Shown one piece after another: positions 24,001 through 36,908 of a stretch of 64,000 nt of DNA. The DNA comes from Gonatopus flavifemur (taxonomy: Eukaryota > Arthropoda > Insecta > Hymenoptera > Dryinidae). Within the stretch, counting starts at the first letter, position 1; each line of letters starts with the position of its first letter. The notes under the pieces are model-generated. The model was given only the letters and a program-made list of their open reading frames with translations. It searched no databases and was not told the DNA's origin. Where the stretch lies: NCBI GenBank assembly GCA_018340375.1, contig JAFFJZ010000013.1, forward strand, positions 5,992,501 through 6,056,500, read 5' to 3'. Both the position numbers and the translations under genes were made by a program.

Positions 24001-25276
24001 TTGTATAACTTTGCTTTCGCCGTTTTTTTCCGAAATTCGAGGCTTTATTGTAAAAACTGGTTATACATTTATGATTCAAAGTATTGTCCATCGCTGGCCA
24101 CTCCTTTCTCCCATCTTTCGGGCAGCATACGAATCCCGCGTTGAAAAAACTGGTCATCTTTTGAAGCGATCCACGAATCGATCCGATTTTTCATTCCTTC
24201 ATAAGACTGGAAGTGCTGATTAGCTAGGCCGTGTTCCATTGATCGAAACAAGTGATAGTCCGAGGGAGCAACGTCTGGAAAATACAGCGGGTGGGGTAGG
24301 ACTTCCCATTTCAAAGTTTCCAAGTATGTCTTGACCACTTTTGCAACATGGGGTCGAGCATTGTCATGCTGTAAAATTATTTTATCATGTCTCTCGTTGT
24401 ATTGCGGCCGTTTGTCTTTCAATGCTCGGCTCAAACGCAATAATTGCGTTCGATAACGATCGCCTGTGATTGTTTCAGTCGGTTTCAACAACTCATAATA
24501 CACTACGCCGAGCTGGTCCCACCAAATACCGAGCATAACCTTGGAACCGTGAATATTCGGTTTGGCCGTCGACGTGGAAGCATGGCCGGGATATCTCCAT
24601 GATTTTCTGCGCTTGGGATTATCGTAATGAACCCATTTTTCGTTTCCAGTCACAATGCGATGCAGAAATCCCTTCCGTCTTTGCCTTGCAAGCAGCTGTT
24701 CACAAACACACAAACGCCGTTCAACATCTCTCGGCTTCAACTCGTACGGCACCCAAGTTCCTTGTTTCTGAATCATTCCCATGACTTCCGGGCGTTTTGA
24801 AATGGCTGGTTGCGTCACTTCCAATGATCCTGCCAATTCTTGTCGCGTTTGATACGAGTCTTGATCAAGTAATGCCTCCAATTCTGCATCTTTGAAAACC
24901 TGTCTTCCACCGCCATGCTGGTCTTCGACGTTAAAATCACCGTTCTTGAAGCGTTGAAACCACACTCGGCACGTTCTTTCACTAATAGCGGCCTCACCAT
25001 AGGTATTTGAGAGCATTCGGTGAACCTCAGTCGCAGATTTCTTCATATTAAAGCAGAAAATTAAAACCTCCCGCAAATGACGAGAATTCGGCTCGTAAGC
25101 TGACATGTTTAATCGAGAATAACTTTATGATGCAGACACAAATCAACTAATATTTCGATGGCGTTATGTTCACAAATACCTAAGCTTATTGTATGCCATC
25201 TATGATCTATTCATTTCAACTACCACTTACCGCTACAGCCATGTATTGCAAAACGGCGGAAGCAAAGTTATACACC
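24001..25276 (-). mobile_element. Mariner transposon, probably immobile
   Basis: TA at 23999-24000 and 25277-25278 flank a 1276-bp element with inverted ends TGTATAACTTTGCTTTCGCC (left) and TGTATAACTTTGCTTCCGCC (right, inverted). The left end is more diverged inward than the right. It carries one transposase gene. Confidence 0.9.
24069..25106 (-). CDS. Mariner transposase with mutated first catalytic residue
   Basis: 345 codons, the usual size for mariner transposase, which cuts and pastes the element at TA. An N-terminal paired-like helix-turn-helix region (residues 1-110) is followed by WVPYELKPRD and the DD34D catalytic domain. The second and third acidic residues are present (D248 in LQHDNARPH, D283 in VAPSDYHLF, 34 residues apart). 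The first, expected in the family motif TGDEKW, is Asn at residue 155 (TGNEKWVHYDN). The frame is open, but this change should abolish metal-dependent catalysis, so the copy is probably inactive though it could still bind its ends. Confidence 0.92.
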   Translation of the reverse strand: MSAYEPNSRHLREVLIFCFNMKKSATEVHRMLSNTYGEAAISERTCRVWFQRFKNGDFNVEDQHGGGRQVFKDAELEALLDQDSYQTRQELAGSLEVTQPAISKRPEVMGMIQKQGTWVPYELKPRDVERRLCVCEQLLARQRRKGFLHRIVTGNEKWVHYDNPKRRKSWRYPGHASTSTAKPNIHGSKVMLGIWWDQLGVVYYELLKPTETITGDRYRTQLLRLSRALKDKRPQYNERHDKIILQHDNARPHVAKVVKTYLETLKWEVLPHPLYFPDVAPSDYHLFRSMEHGLANQHFQSYEGMKNRIDSWIASKDDQFFQRGIRMLPERWEKGVASDGQYFES

Positions 25277-25279
25277 TAA

Positions 25280-26330
25280 TACATACACAATTTCTTTCAG
25301 AAATACAGTATGTACGTATCTTAAATTCACGAAACCTATGATAAATGCGAATTACTTTCTCTTAGATTAGATAAAAAAATATCTGAATATTTGGGTAATG
25401 TTTCATGTCCTAATATCAGAATGTTCCTACAAGCAGTGCTGTTGGTGTCAACCAAGGGCATGGTTCCATGATTGATCCATCCACAATACTTCCATCTCTA
25501 GTAAAAAAATCTTGCTATTCTGTTCAAGTTTTCCCAAGCAGTACTTGTAAATTCTGTTCCCTCACTCGATTTTGTATGAATAACTGGTTTAAATAACTGA
25601 GAAACGGTCTCAGAATGTATCTCTTGAAATTTTGCTACTGATATGCCCCAAGAGATGTGGATTAGAATAATACATATTCACATTGTGTTCTGCTCATTGG
25701 ATTTTCTTAGATTAATTGAAATTGCGAATAGTCAGAAAGTTCGTCAATTATTTTCCTGAAGATAAAATTGCAGCAAATATATTCGAGAATTTGGCTTCAG
25801 TTACACTCCAAAGTAGCAACAGAAGTTCTTAGCATATACGAAATAGAAATGTTCAGAATACATACTTTTGGAATACGATATATGACGTATATTCACAGAA
25901 CGTTCTAATGAAATTCATTCAAATTCATTCGATACGTTCATAGTACGTTCGAAACATTCGATATCCATTAGAACAACGTTTCATCATTTCGTTAACGGTG
26001 AATTATATTCTATGAATGTACATAAAATTTGTGAAACAGTTCCATTCTCATATGCGTAGAATATATATCGAATATTTGCAGAACATTTTTAGTATATTCT
26101 GGTACTATTTGGGCTATTGTCAATTTTCTCCAAGCACACAGAGAGAATATCATATTCAAAATTACTATGAAAACATCTCAACGAGGAAACAGACTTAGCA
26201 CATGAGACGAAACTGTGTGATCTCAATTCAATTTACTTCTAAAAGTTCTGAAATAAACATCAATCTTAGGACTAACGAACATGATCACAGTATTTTATAG
26301 CTAACTTCCCTTTCATTTTCATCTTCACAC
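25280..26330. other. Non-coding stretch with ACGTTC/CGAATATTC words
   Basis: Between about 25850 and 26110 words such as ACGTTCGAAACATTCGATA and CGTTCATAGTACGTTC recur on both strands, as in the other word arrays; clear ends were not found. It presumably lies in an intron of the decayed transposase gene. Confidence 0.35.
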
Positions 26331-27250
26331 AGTATGATTGTTCAGTGAGCGAATCTGATGAGGAGGATCCATCCAAAAATTTCAATAATTCTGATGACAC
26401 AAGTGCCAGCGATGATAGTACATATGATGATAACAGTAGTGATGATGGTAATGAGCAGACCGAGAGATTATTTCTGGATTTTGATAAAACAGTTCAAGAA
26501 GCGGTTCTAGGGATTTTCGGATTGTTCATCAAACACAAACGTACTGAGGCTGTTTCAAGAGACGGATTAAAATTCATCAAAAACATATTATGCCATATAT
26601 ATTGTTAAAATATCTTAAAACATTTAGTCATTTAGATGATGCAAATAAACATCATTACCGTTCAAAATGTCGTCAAATGAAGTCTGATGACTGTCCATGT
26701 ATGAATGTTGCAATATAACGACGAGAAATACGTGTTATGAATTCCCCATCGAAAATCTGATGAAATACTTATTTGAGAATAGAAATTTGAGTGATGCGAT
26801 GGACGAAAATGGGGTACATATTAATAATCGTGGTCCAACAATTTCAAAATTTCAAGATATCCAAGAGGGACGAGGATTTGTAGTTATTTGGAATATGTTG
26901 CCTGGTACATATGATGTTATTGGAATGTGGTCTGTTGATGTAGTGACAATCAGTAAAAGCTCAGCAGTATATTCATGGCCCCTCCAATTGACAGTCATCA
27001 ACGTTCTTCCTCATCGTAGGAATGCTTTTACAGTTATAGCAGGAATTTGGTGTGATGGCCAAGAGAAGCTCAGTATTAACATGTTCTTGAAACCTTTTGT
27101 TGATTGTCTCATTCGAATTTTTACAAAACGGGGTATCGAATGGCTTCATCCTCGAACTGGCAAGGAATTTATATCTCAGTTTGTTGCCCTCAGAAGGTGC
27201 CTCGGAAGGGGTCTGAGGAAGGTTCTCTATGAATTTCAACCAATTTGATC

Positions 27251-27926
27251 TACCCGGTCCAGAGATATCCTGAATACAGACGATCAGAGCGGCAGACAGA
27301 CAATTCCACGGATTATCAATCAGTATTCGATGAAATGAAAAACTATCCAACTCCCAGATGGTTTACTCAAATATTTTAGAAAATACAGTCAGAGGTTATG
27401 ATAGCGGGTGCAATAGGCACTCCATGCTGGGGAAACTACGTATACCGATGAATGCCTAAAAACAAAGGATTAGTTTGTGTTGACTGGTTGCTTCTGAATA
27501 AATCATGATGTCCCTGAACAACTGTGCTGTGTGAGATATGTATTGATCTATTTTAGATTTCCAACTTATTTACATTTCACACGAAAATGTATAGAAAACA
27601 AGAGAAATGTACCTAGCGCATAATATTAACTAAAAAAGAAATAACAGAAACCGCAATTGTTCAATAATATTACTGGTATAGATGAGATTCCGAAATCCTA
27701 TTCAAATTCCGAACATAATTTATGAAAGTATTCAATCTATAATTATACAATATATCTATAATAACGTAAATCAGTGTCCAATCCTCAGAAAAAAGAACTT
27801 TAGAATAAGTCAAGTTTAAGGCATGTCGTATGTGAACAATTCAATCCACCCACTTCCGGATTATGTTAGTTTTCAAAACAATTCAAAAAAAGCGTTCCCA
27901 TGTCAGAATTCATATGAAACATTCTA
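27251..27926. other. No recognisable feature
   Basis: No supported gene; it may contain further decayed sequence of the upstream transposase pseudogene. Confidence 0.35.
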
Positions 27927-28179
27927 CACTGTGAAAAATTTTAATAGGAAACTTCCAAAGCAAAGTTTGGGAATCTTTTTTTCAAATATTTTTTAGTAGA
28001 TTTACAAACAATTTTAGTGAATTTTCAAACAATTTTAGCGATTTTCCAAATAAGGTTTATCCGTTTACACAAATTGTTTGTCAATTTACTAAAATTGTTT
28101 GTAGATCTACTAAAAAATATTTGAAAAAAAGATTTCCAAACTTTGCTTTGGAAGTTTCCTATCAAAATTTTTCACAGTG
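27927..28179. mobile_element. Palindromic MITE, CACTGTGAAAAATTTT ends
   Basis: A 253-bp near-perfect palindrome: CACTGTGAAAAATTTTAATA at left, inverse of CACTGTGAAAAATTTTGATA at right, arms matching for over 100 bp. TA precedes the left end. Confidence 0.7.
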
Positions 28180-29006
28180 TCGTGAAAACAGTTTATGCAT
28201 GTGCTATGCATGAAATTTCAAAAAATCCTGATATGAAAGTCCTTATCGAATAAGATTATGAATTATATTATATGAATTTTGAACAAAACATATATGTGTG
28301 TAATTCTTTTCGAAAAAATTATTCATTTCCAAGAAAATATAGAATTGGTGATTGTTCAAGAAGTATGAAATTCCTTCAAAAGTTGTTAATAGAAATCCTT
28401 CTGTTATTCTTCATTTTATACGTTCCTGATTCTAACAGGTTTTTTCATATAGACTGATCATATATTGATTCATACATAATCTCGCACAGCCCCAATGAAG
28501 TTTGATGATATGTAAATACAGAAACTTGATGAATTATACTTAGCGTATATATCAAGGAACTTTATTAAGGAGGATGCTTTTTTACTGGAACTGTGAAATT
28601 CGCATAACAATTAATTATTCGTAATACTTCTTATTCGACACAGAACTTCAGAAAGTTATTTTGAAGACTCCCACAAGATGAATTTCTCAGTTGTGTGTGG
28701 ATTGGATTCACTTCTACCCTCATCTAGTCTTGAATAATTGAAAATAAAGAGAACAATATGACCAAACTTATAATATACAACAACCCTAGTTCACGAATTT
28801 TATCGAATCTTTCTAAATCCTAAAGAATCTTGTATGATGCTCCAGTTGGGATTATGATCCAGAAGTTCTTACATGGATTTGTGGTAGATTCAATAGCTTC
28901 GTCAATGGGAAATCCACTGCTTCTCACTAAATTTCGTTGAAAACTACACGGCCCTCTTGCCAAAACTTATAAAGAACTACTCTCTCAATCATATCGTCAT
29001 AAAGAT
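28180..29006 (-). other. Region downstream of the GPAT stop codon (probable 3' UTR and flank)
   Basis: It directly follows the terminal GPAT codon on the minus strand. No other gene is seen. I could not fix a polyadenylation site with confidence. Confidence 0.4.
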
Positions 29007-29191
29007 TCAGCTGTTTTTGTTCCATTTGTATGCAGCTATAGTTTCATACAACCGTGTTGTGGCTAAATCGTTATCGTATTCTTCTTTGAGATAGAATATT
29101 TTAATATTCCCTTGTAGATGGCATTCAAGGATGTTCCACTTCTCGAATACTTTCAAAGAATTCTTTATTGGATCCATACACAAACTCTCAC
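29007..29191 (-). CDS. GPAT terminal exon (glycerol-3-phosphate acyltransferase)
   Basis: On the minus strand an acceptor (TTATAG) precedes a 185-bp exon that starts with two bases completing the split Gly codon left by the exon ending at 61139, then reads GESLCMDPIKNSLKVFEKWN, ILECHLQGNIKIFYLKEEYD, and stops at TGA 29007-29009. This is the expected C-terminal end of insect mitochondrial-type GPAT. The splice phase, the content and the absence of a terminal exon near 61 kb all support joining it to the exons 32 kb upstream. If correct, the last intron (29192-61138) contains all the mobile elements described between. Confidence 0.85.
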
Positions 29192-30124
29192 CTATAACAT
29201 AGAAAAGTATTAATTATATATTTATCTGATATAAAAAAATATAATCATAATATTATGTTTGCAAGTAACCAAGTAAAAAAACGCCAAAATCATAAATTAC
29301 AATATATGCTTTTGAATTCATTTTATGAGCCATATCTTACATTACAAGAAAACATCATTTCAGAGTAATAAATTTCACATTATCAACCTTTATATGTAAG
29401 CAGAAAAAAATGTGTCACGCAAGATTCTTCATAAAAAATATGGAAAACTTTTTATTAACAACGAAAAAACGATTGTTATCAATAATCGTTTTTTGAAGAT
29501 TGAAAATCATGAAGCGGCCATTATCTCAAATTTAATTAAGTACAATCCACTCTGATTAAGCCTATCACTTAGAAGTCTCGCTCATATTTGTTCCACTCCA
29601 ATGAGCACGTGCTCACGTATGTTTCCCCACTCTGAGAATATTTGCAGTTTTGGTTCATACATCTTGCTATAAGCCTCTGGTAAGTATGATTTTTAGCCTG
29701 AGAATTTGATCAATTGGAAACCATGGAAGATTTTGATTTATTTTGATATTCAATAAGCACAAAGATATCCATCTAACGTTCACTGGAAGTTGAAACTGAA
29801 AATACATTAAATTTTCAACTTACAAAAGTTGATACATATAGTATATTTCAAAATGAATTGAGCAAGGCTTGTAAGAAGTAGTGCGAGACAAAATTTTCAC
29901 TTATGGTGGTCAGGACGTCGATTTCTCCCTAAAGCCCCTAAGTGAGGCTTATAACCAGATTGGATTATCATTCAAATGTGCATATGATTATTGTTACGTT
30001 ACTTCCACGTTCCACTTTTAAGTTTGAAAAACAACATTTTTTTATTTCGTAAAACTGGGAAAATTTGTTTTCCGAACATTTTCGTACATTATTGATTTCA
30101 TAATACACTGCTATCAATGCTTAT
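29192..30124. other. Start of the giant GPAT intron, no clear element
   Basis: AT-rich. A small hairpin (AAAAAACGATTGTTATCAAT paired with its inverse) lies near 29464-29496. Nothing else is supported. Confidence 0.4.
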
Positions 30125-30853
30125 CCCTGGTGAAGAGAAAACGTGCTCTCAGCAAGAAACTGAAGTGCACAAAAGTGGAAACAGCGTGCGAATAGCATGG
30201 TCAGCGCCAATTGACTCTTCCTGTTGAAGAAATGTAATAAGCGTTCATAGGACATATTCGCCCGTTTACTGCTTCACGCTTCATAAACGTTGTAGGAAAC
30301 TTCAATCAAGAGCTGATAATATTGGTGAAAAGTCATTTGCAAGATACACTCAGTAGAATATTTTTACTTTGAAATCCATTCGGTTATTGTATGTATGACA
30401 TTTTAACAGCGCTTAATGAGGTAATGTGAGTTGTGAAATTCAATAGTTGGTTGGTAGTTTATTTCAGGGTCTGAAATATACAGTACATGGAATGAATGAG
30501 ATATCTTACGATGATTTTGAGATTAAAATTTAGTTTTTATCAAATGAACGTAACTCTATAGGAAAAATATGCGTGAAACTTTATTCATTGTTTATTTCAT
30601 TCATTCATTCGATAAATTGAATTATTAAGACGAATTTTGATACGATAATAAAATTCGAAAGCAATTAAATATTTGGAAATATACCCTATCAAATTAGCTT
30701 GAAAAGGTGACCATAATTTTTCATTTCCGTTTCAGGCCACCAATTTGCACTTTTTCACCTTTTCATGCATGCTGAATCCACTTCTCATTAACTTTTTAAT
30801 CACTTTTTCATTACTCCTGTGACACGTTTAATTGCACGCTTTTTTCACCAGGG
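30125..30853. mobile_element. CCCTGGTGAA-ended non-autonomous element
   Basis: Ends CCCTGGTGAAGAGAAAACGT and the inverse of CCCTGGTGAAAAAAGCGTGC. TA follows the right end (30854-30855) and TA lies one base from the left end. Interior 729 bp, AT-rich, no transposase. Confidence 0.55.
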
Positions 30854-31009
30854 TATTGAAGTTTAATCATCAGAAGGATAAAGGAATGATTTTTATATAC
30901 ATACTAGTATGAAATAGCTATTTCTGTAATAATCACATTTAATCGAGGAATTTACATGACAAGTGAAGTTGGATTCAGATCTAGAGCAGCAATTGTTTGA
31001 AGAGATATA

Positions 31010-31950
31010 CAGGGTGGTCCATTTGAAGTGATATAGTCAAATATCTCGGAAACTAGTGAAGATGGAAAAAAATGTTCCAGATAAAAAGTTTAGGGTTCCA
31101 AGGGGGAAGTATGATGCTGACCTTGAAAAATCCCTCAGAGGTCATTTTGAAGGTCATTTAGGGGTCAAGATGGTTTTTTTGAATGGGACCCCCATTTTTT
31201 TATCATGTCATGGGGAATCTGGTTTCAGACCCTTCACGAAACACTGGTCATGAACCCCTTTCTGCCCATTGGGGTGCAAGGTATGGACCGTCGAAGTTAT
31301 TGATGAACTACTCTTAGCGCTACCCAGGAACAACGACGTGGACGTGGTAGCTCTCTGTTCCCTCCGGAGTGCTTGATTATCGTGAGTCCCCTTGCCTCTC
31401 ACATGAGAGGTGCTTGATGCTGTTACAATAATTGCTCGAAGTTACCCCCCTCTGCCTGGATACATAATCCTGGTATGTTGGCACAAACAGTGCGGATGCG
31501 ATCGATCATGTCCTCCCTCATTTACAACAAAACTTCCAAATTTTGGAACCCCACATGTGAGAGGCAAGGGGACTCACAATAATCAAGCACTCCGGAGGGA
31601 ACAGAGAACTACCACGTCCACGTCGTTGTTCCTGGGTAGCGCTAAGAGTAGTTCATCGATAACTTCGACGGTCCATACCTTGCACCCCAATGGGCGGAAA
31701 GGGGTCCGTGACCAGTGTTTCGTAAAGGGTTTGAAACCAGCTTTCCCGTGCCATGATAAAAAAAATGGGAGTCCCATTCAAAAAAACCATCTTGGCCCCT
31801 AAATGACCTTCAAAATGACCTCTGAGGGATTTTTTAAGGTCAGCGTCATACTTCCCCCTTGGAACCCTGAACTTTTTATCTGGAACATTCTTTTCCATCT
31901 CCACTAGTTCCCGAGATATTTGACTATATCACTTCAAATGTACCACCCTG
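31010..31950. mobile_element. Foldback element with approximately 400-bp inverted arms
   Basis: TA at 31008-31009 and 31951-31952 flanks. The ends CAGGGTGGTCCATTTGAAGT and the inverse of CAGGGTGGTACATTTGAAGT begin two arms (about 31010-31407 and 31545-31950) that are near-identical inverted copies; the short unique centre carries no gene. Mirror-image open frames in the arms are not genes. Confidence 0.8.
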
Positions 31951-31978
31951 TAGAATAACTCCTTTTTGCCATGTTACA

Positions 31979-34438
31979 CACTGAGAAAGAAAATTCTTTA
32001 AATTAATGAAATTGATTTCATTGATTCCCATTTCATTGCATTAGATAAATATCTTTTTGATACTAAAATGATTTCATAACCATAAAAAGTCGTTTGATTC
32101 GCAATATCAAATCAGGTCATTGAGATTTATTTTTTGAAATTAAAAACGCACTCTATTGACTGAATAACTAATTATTTTTGTCAATATCATCTTTCATCCA
32201 ATTTATAACTCTCATTCAGTGATGCCAGGAAAAACGGTGCGGACCGAAAAATCAGCCCCTCCATTGTTCACACAATAACACGTTCGTATACGTGTGACTC
32301 ACATGTATACGAAAGTTTCATCGTGTGCGCGGTAGAGGGGCTGATTTTTCGGTCCACACCGTCTTTCCTGGCATCACTGTTCTCATTTGATGAATTTCAA
32401 AGTGAAAATCAATGAAATACATTTTCAATTTCATAACGTAAAGTTTCGTATGGAAACCGAAGTTGATTATACTTAGTATTTGAAATTCTTAACAATCAAG
32501 TATTCGACATGATAACTGTTTTCTTCACCAGAATAATTATTGACTCCAAGTGAAAATATATTCCATAAAATGAATAAACATGGCTTACAAATGATGAACT
32601 TCTCCCATCATGAGAAAAACAACGCGAGATCAGGTTAATAAAATAATTATTATATTCAAGAACATGAAGTTATAGGACCAAAAATATTGTTATTTATAAA
32701 CCGGTACAGTTGAGAGTATAATAATCTCATCCATTTCAATACAAGTGGTTATGTTCAGATAATAACATCAAATCATAACCGAATAGTTGTGAATTTGAAT
32801 TCCGAGAGTTCTATTTTTTCAACAGAAAACTAAATTCATGATCACAATGAGATACTTTTTCAGTTCAAACTTCAGAGCCATTTCTTTGGATAAAATCCAT
32901 TTTATAGAACAGATTTCATATCGCCAATGATAGTTTGGATAGTTTTGAAATCAATAAAATGAAGTATTATAACCCATGATTTGGGAATTCAAATCGAATG
33001 AAGCTATTTTATTCATGCTAATAAAATGTGTTCTCAAAGTTTGAATCGTTTATAAAAACACAACGAAAATTAAAACTCACGAAATCTGATAAATCATCGT
33101 TACATATCTTTTCGAATAAACTCTTTGCCACTGCAGTTTTCATGGAAACATCGTTCAAATAATATACTGCAAGATTTTTGGGCTTGAATAGTTGAATATT
33201 ATGTTATTCGATGGTTAATTAGTTGCAATAAACGATTCAAACTTCAGCAACATCTGAAAAATTACCTCATTAGAAATTTTCATTTATGATCGAAGAAGGA
33301 TTCTAGTCAATAAACTGCCAACCTGATTATTCTCGTCAATACTACGTTTGGTGAGGTGAGAGTTTTATACATTCTGCGAAATTTCAGTGCTTTTTGCAAA
33401 TAAAGGTTTCATCGAGTCCATAAAATGAATAGATCGATCGAATTTATGAATTCATTGAAACAAAGGAATATGTTTTTGAAATAAAAATGTATTGAATTCA
33501 CTCCGACAAATTGCGTCTACTTCTCAGAAGGTGGCAATACTTTCTCACAAGCTATCTTCCTGCAGTGCAGATCGCATATAAAGAACTAATTCACCGTAAA
33601 CCTATAGTAAGTAATGTTTCGTCCTAATAAATATTTCTTTCAGGTTCCGGCATCGAACATTATCAACGGATATGACTTGATCGCAGAGAGAAACAGTTTC
33701 TTCGAACTTCTTGATCATATTAATCATCTGATCGAATAATCCAATTGTTTCGTATGGATTACAGATCACACAGGAACTAAGAAGGTCGGCTCCGCCCTTG
33801 CGCGAATGCTCTGAGTCCTGCTTATTTCTTTTTATTCTGGAAATTTTGTAAAATATCGTTCATCCAATCAAAATGAATTTCATTGATTCGAAAAAAGATT
33901 TATTTATATCGATAAGTTCTCTGAAGGATTATAAAATCTTTTTTTACATTTTATGAAATAATTTCTTAGATAGGGAAGAATATTCATTGTTTCAAATATT
34001 GATTTATTTACAAAGAATTTTCATTTCATATTCATGAAAACATTTTATTTCGAATGTAAGAAATATTTATATTTATATATTGATATTGTCCTATTTTAAA
34101 ACTTTTTTTATTTAAATAATCAAATATTCTATTGAAAGGAGAAATTATCATTTTGGCACCACAGTTGGTTAATACAGTGTTATGAATGGCTTCTGCCCAT
34201 CAAATGCACAATTCATTGAATCAAATTATATTCCATGAATTCGAAAATCAAAATTTTCCATCCAATAAGTTTTTCATCAATCCTCAGTACCTCATATTCC
34301 AATTAATGATTCCACCGCTTCCGTGTGAATCACATATTACGTGAAGTCGATGCAATAACTCCACAGATACCATTGGATGAATTCATTTCTTAGACTCAAA
34401 GGAAAATTCATCGGTTCAAAACATTTTTTTTCTCAGTG
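31979..34438. mobile_element. CACTGAGAAA-ended 2.5-kb element
   Basis: Starts CACTGAGAAAGAAAATTC and ends with the inverse of CACTGAGAAAAAAAATG; CA flanks both sides. The interior is AT-rich with recurring words like TTCATTGATT/AATGAATTCAT and no coding sequence. It contains the hAT MITE at 32217-32379. Confidence 0.5.
32217..32379. mobile_element. hAT-type palindromic MITE
   Basis: 163-bp palindrome with ends CAGTGATGCCAGGAAAAACG and the inverse of CAGTGATGCCAGGAAAGACG. Flanks CTCTCATT and TTCTCATT match at 7 of 8 positions, the hAT duplication length. Non-coding. Confidence 0.75.
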
Positions 34439-35339
34439 CACGTACACCACAGTCCTTTCTCAATCAGGATCATGCGTATCTCATAACATAGGGATTTCTT
34501 ATGCACAGTTGGAAATTTTTTGTTAAATTCAACACATTTCACATGTCCGAAACGGTCCACACATATTTTTGTGTCGATATCACATAATGTGTTTGTGTTA
34601 GCTAGTAACTCAAGCTTAATGTAAATAATATAACACAAAAGGATTTCCGATCGTGTAAATTCAACACATAAGTACTGTCAAATGAAATCCAAAATAAGAA
34701 GTGAATCAACAGTTCACAAGTGTAATTTATGGATTTTTTTACATCAATCAAATGTGAAAATCACACTTTTTTCGTGTTGAAACAATGCATAAGAATAAAT
34801 TGAAAAAAACAGTACTTCATTGAGAATTGAACATGGATCGTCGGGACCGACTGTTGAAGCTGTATCATTCAAGCCACTGCCGGTCCTTTGGTTGAGTGTA
34901 CTTTCTTTGCGTATATCAACTCGCACTCTATCTTCAAATTTACATATCTAGAAAACGAATTCCCATTAGAATGAAAGCTAAAACCAAAATGAATGAATAG
35001 TCCTTCCGACGACTACTGAAGTTACACGTACATAGAAGTTTCATAAAAAAAAATAGCTCCCACTACTGGCGATCTCCCTTTGGTAGTTGAAAATAACACA
35101 ATTTTTATGTTCAATTTTGAGTTGAATACAATTTGTGTCATTTGGACACTTTTTTTCACTTGTTTGAATGATTTGACATTATAAATCAGTTGAGACCTGA
35201 TTACACAAGGACTGTCTGTAGAAGTTACACGTGTTTATGTTGAATATTTAACAGAAAATTCATGACACACGGATTTTTTAACACATTTACACAAAATTTT
35301 CAACTGTGTGGGAACATTATGCATTAAGATGTCCCGAGC
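34439..35339. repeat. ACACA/TGTGT word-rich stretch
   Basis: Between about 34440 and 35310 words such as TTCAACACAT, ACACATTT and TGTGTTTGTG recur on both strands, and the right edge reads CAACTGTGTGGG. It resembles the other word arrays; the element ends are not certain. No gene. Confidence 0.4.
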
Positions 35340-36596
35340 TTTATACAAGGAATACATTTTGCGAACTGAAGGATACTGTGAAGATAATATGAAGGCATTT
35401 TAGTTGTGTGTTAATAGATCGAGGAAAGACAATGTAATCCGAAATTTACTATTTTATAGTGAAAAAGTTCGTGATAATCTAGCGGATGGCGTTGACTTAT
35501 TTTCGGGATTCTTTAGTTCTGTGTATAGAAGGAATGAACCGGATATTATGTTTAATAGGGGGGAGAAAAATGGTAATGTTATAGATAGTGATGTAAGTTT
35601 TATAATTACCGAACAAGATATTAGAAATGCGATTAAGGAATTGAAACCCAGTGGATGCGGGCCCTGATGAGATTCATCCATTGATTCTAATGAATTGTGT
35701 GGAGTCTTTCATTTCACCACTGGTTCTACTCTTCAATGAATCTTTAAGAACAGGGATTTTTTCAACCTTGCGGAAAGCGCCTTTCGTTACCCCAATTTTC
35801 AAAAGCGGGGACAAGCACAATACTGCAAACTACAGGCCAATCTCCATCATTAGTATGATATCTAAGCTGTTGGATAAAATGATGGCCATGGAATTATACA
35901 ATCACATCTTCGACAGTATTGATTTGTGACAGTATGGATTCGTTGGAAGTAGATCGGTGTTAACGAATCTTGCTCTTTATAGTAATTATATATCTGGTGC
36001 TTTGAACAGTTTGCGGCAAATATATTCTGTTTAAAGGGATTTCCACAAAGCTTTTGACACTGTGAGTCATACTAAACTCTTGCGTAAGCTGAGTAATTTT
36101 GATTTTGATAATGGTATTCTGCGATGTATCTGGTCTTATTCAACAAACAGGATCCAGATTGTCAGTGTTTATGGCTTTCAATCTGATCCGTTTGAGGTTC
36201 TATTTGGGGTTCCTCAAGGATCTCGTCTTGGGCCGTTATTATTCTGTCTATTTATGAATGATCTACCGCAGGTTCTAGAATTTTCCAAAGTCTTACCCTA
36301 TGCAGACAGTTTGAAGCTATTTTCTATTATCAAAAGTGTGGAGGATGCGTTGAAATTCCAGGAAGATATTGATACTGTCTCGCGTTGGGCTAATGATAAT
36401 GGGCTACGTTTTAATATTTTGAAATGTAGAGTAATCACCTCCTCCAGAAATTACAATTCCTCCAAAATTCAATTCTCTAGGAATATCCCTAGATTATTTT
36501 CACATACGATTTGTAACTCTGAGTTAGAACGTACTTCTTTTGTCAAAGATCTGGGCATTATTTTCGACTGTACATTGGAATTTTCTGAGCATTTCC
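35340..36596 (+). pseudogene. Jockey-like LINE reverse transcriptase, 5' portion
   Basis: Broken frames read in order: FIITEQDIRNAIKELKPSG, then GPDEIHPLILMNCVESF, KAPFVTPIFKSGDKHNTANY, YGFVGSRSVLTN (after a TGA), DFHKAFDTVSHTKLLRKL (after a TAA), GVPQGSRLGPLLFCLFMNDL and PYADSLKLF. This is the domain order of a Jockey-clade reverse transcriptase. The catalytic YADD is YADS here, and there are at least three stops or frame changes. The element is cut at 36596 and resumes at 42155, so a DNA transposon inserted into it. Confidence 0.85.
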
Positions 36597-36908
36597 CAGA
36601 TAGCACAGAAGTCCCCTGACTCGTCAGAATGAATTCACTTCAATGAATTCATTGAGAAGACAATTTTATGAATTCATAATGGATTCTTAAAGACTACATT
36701 CGATCCCCGAAGTATTTTTTATGAATTTTCTAAGAACTCATATAGGACTTCATAAAGTACTAAATTTGAATCTATTAAGGATAATAAATGTATTTCCGTT
36801 ATGTCAGTTCAGAACGCATTACTGGAGGAATTCTTTCATCAGACCTGAAGAATTCTTAATGAACTCAACCGATGAACTCTTTATGAGGTCACTTAGATCT
36901 CATTACAG

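Larger units (their letters stand above)
21223..27250 (+). pseudogene. Decayed transposase-domain gene, several exons
   Basis: Pieces on the plus strand read as one broken gene. 21223-21540 gives a Ser/Glu/Asp-rich start (MSDTEKDTSEGSES) with in-frame TAA and TGA. 23727-23840 continues acidic coding-like sequence. 26335-26605 gives SESDEEDPSKNFNN and later LFIKHKRTEAVSRDGLKFIK. After frame changes, 26697-27248 gives FQDIQEGRGFVVIWNM, SSAVYSWPLQLTVINVLP and SINMFLKPFVDCL, a pattern I associate with insect and cnidarian transposase-domain proteins. The exact superfamily is not certain (CACTA-like is one option). Stops, frameshifts, a word-array element (22404-23719) and a mariner (24001-25276) in its introns show it is dead. 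Confidence 0.5.

Noticed and set aside
31056..31904. Pairs of 60-130 codon frames on both strands
   Set aside because: They are mirror copies in the two arms of a foldback element.
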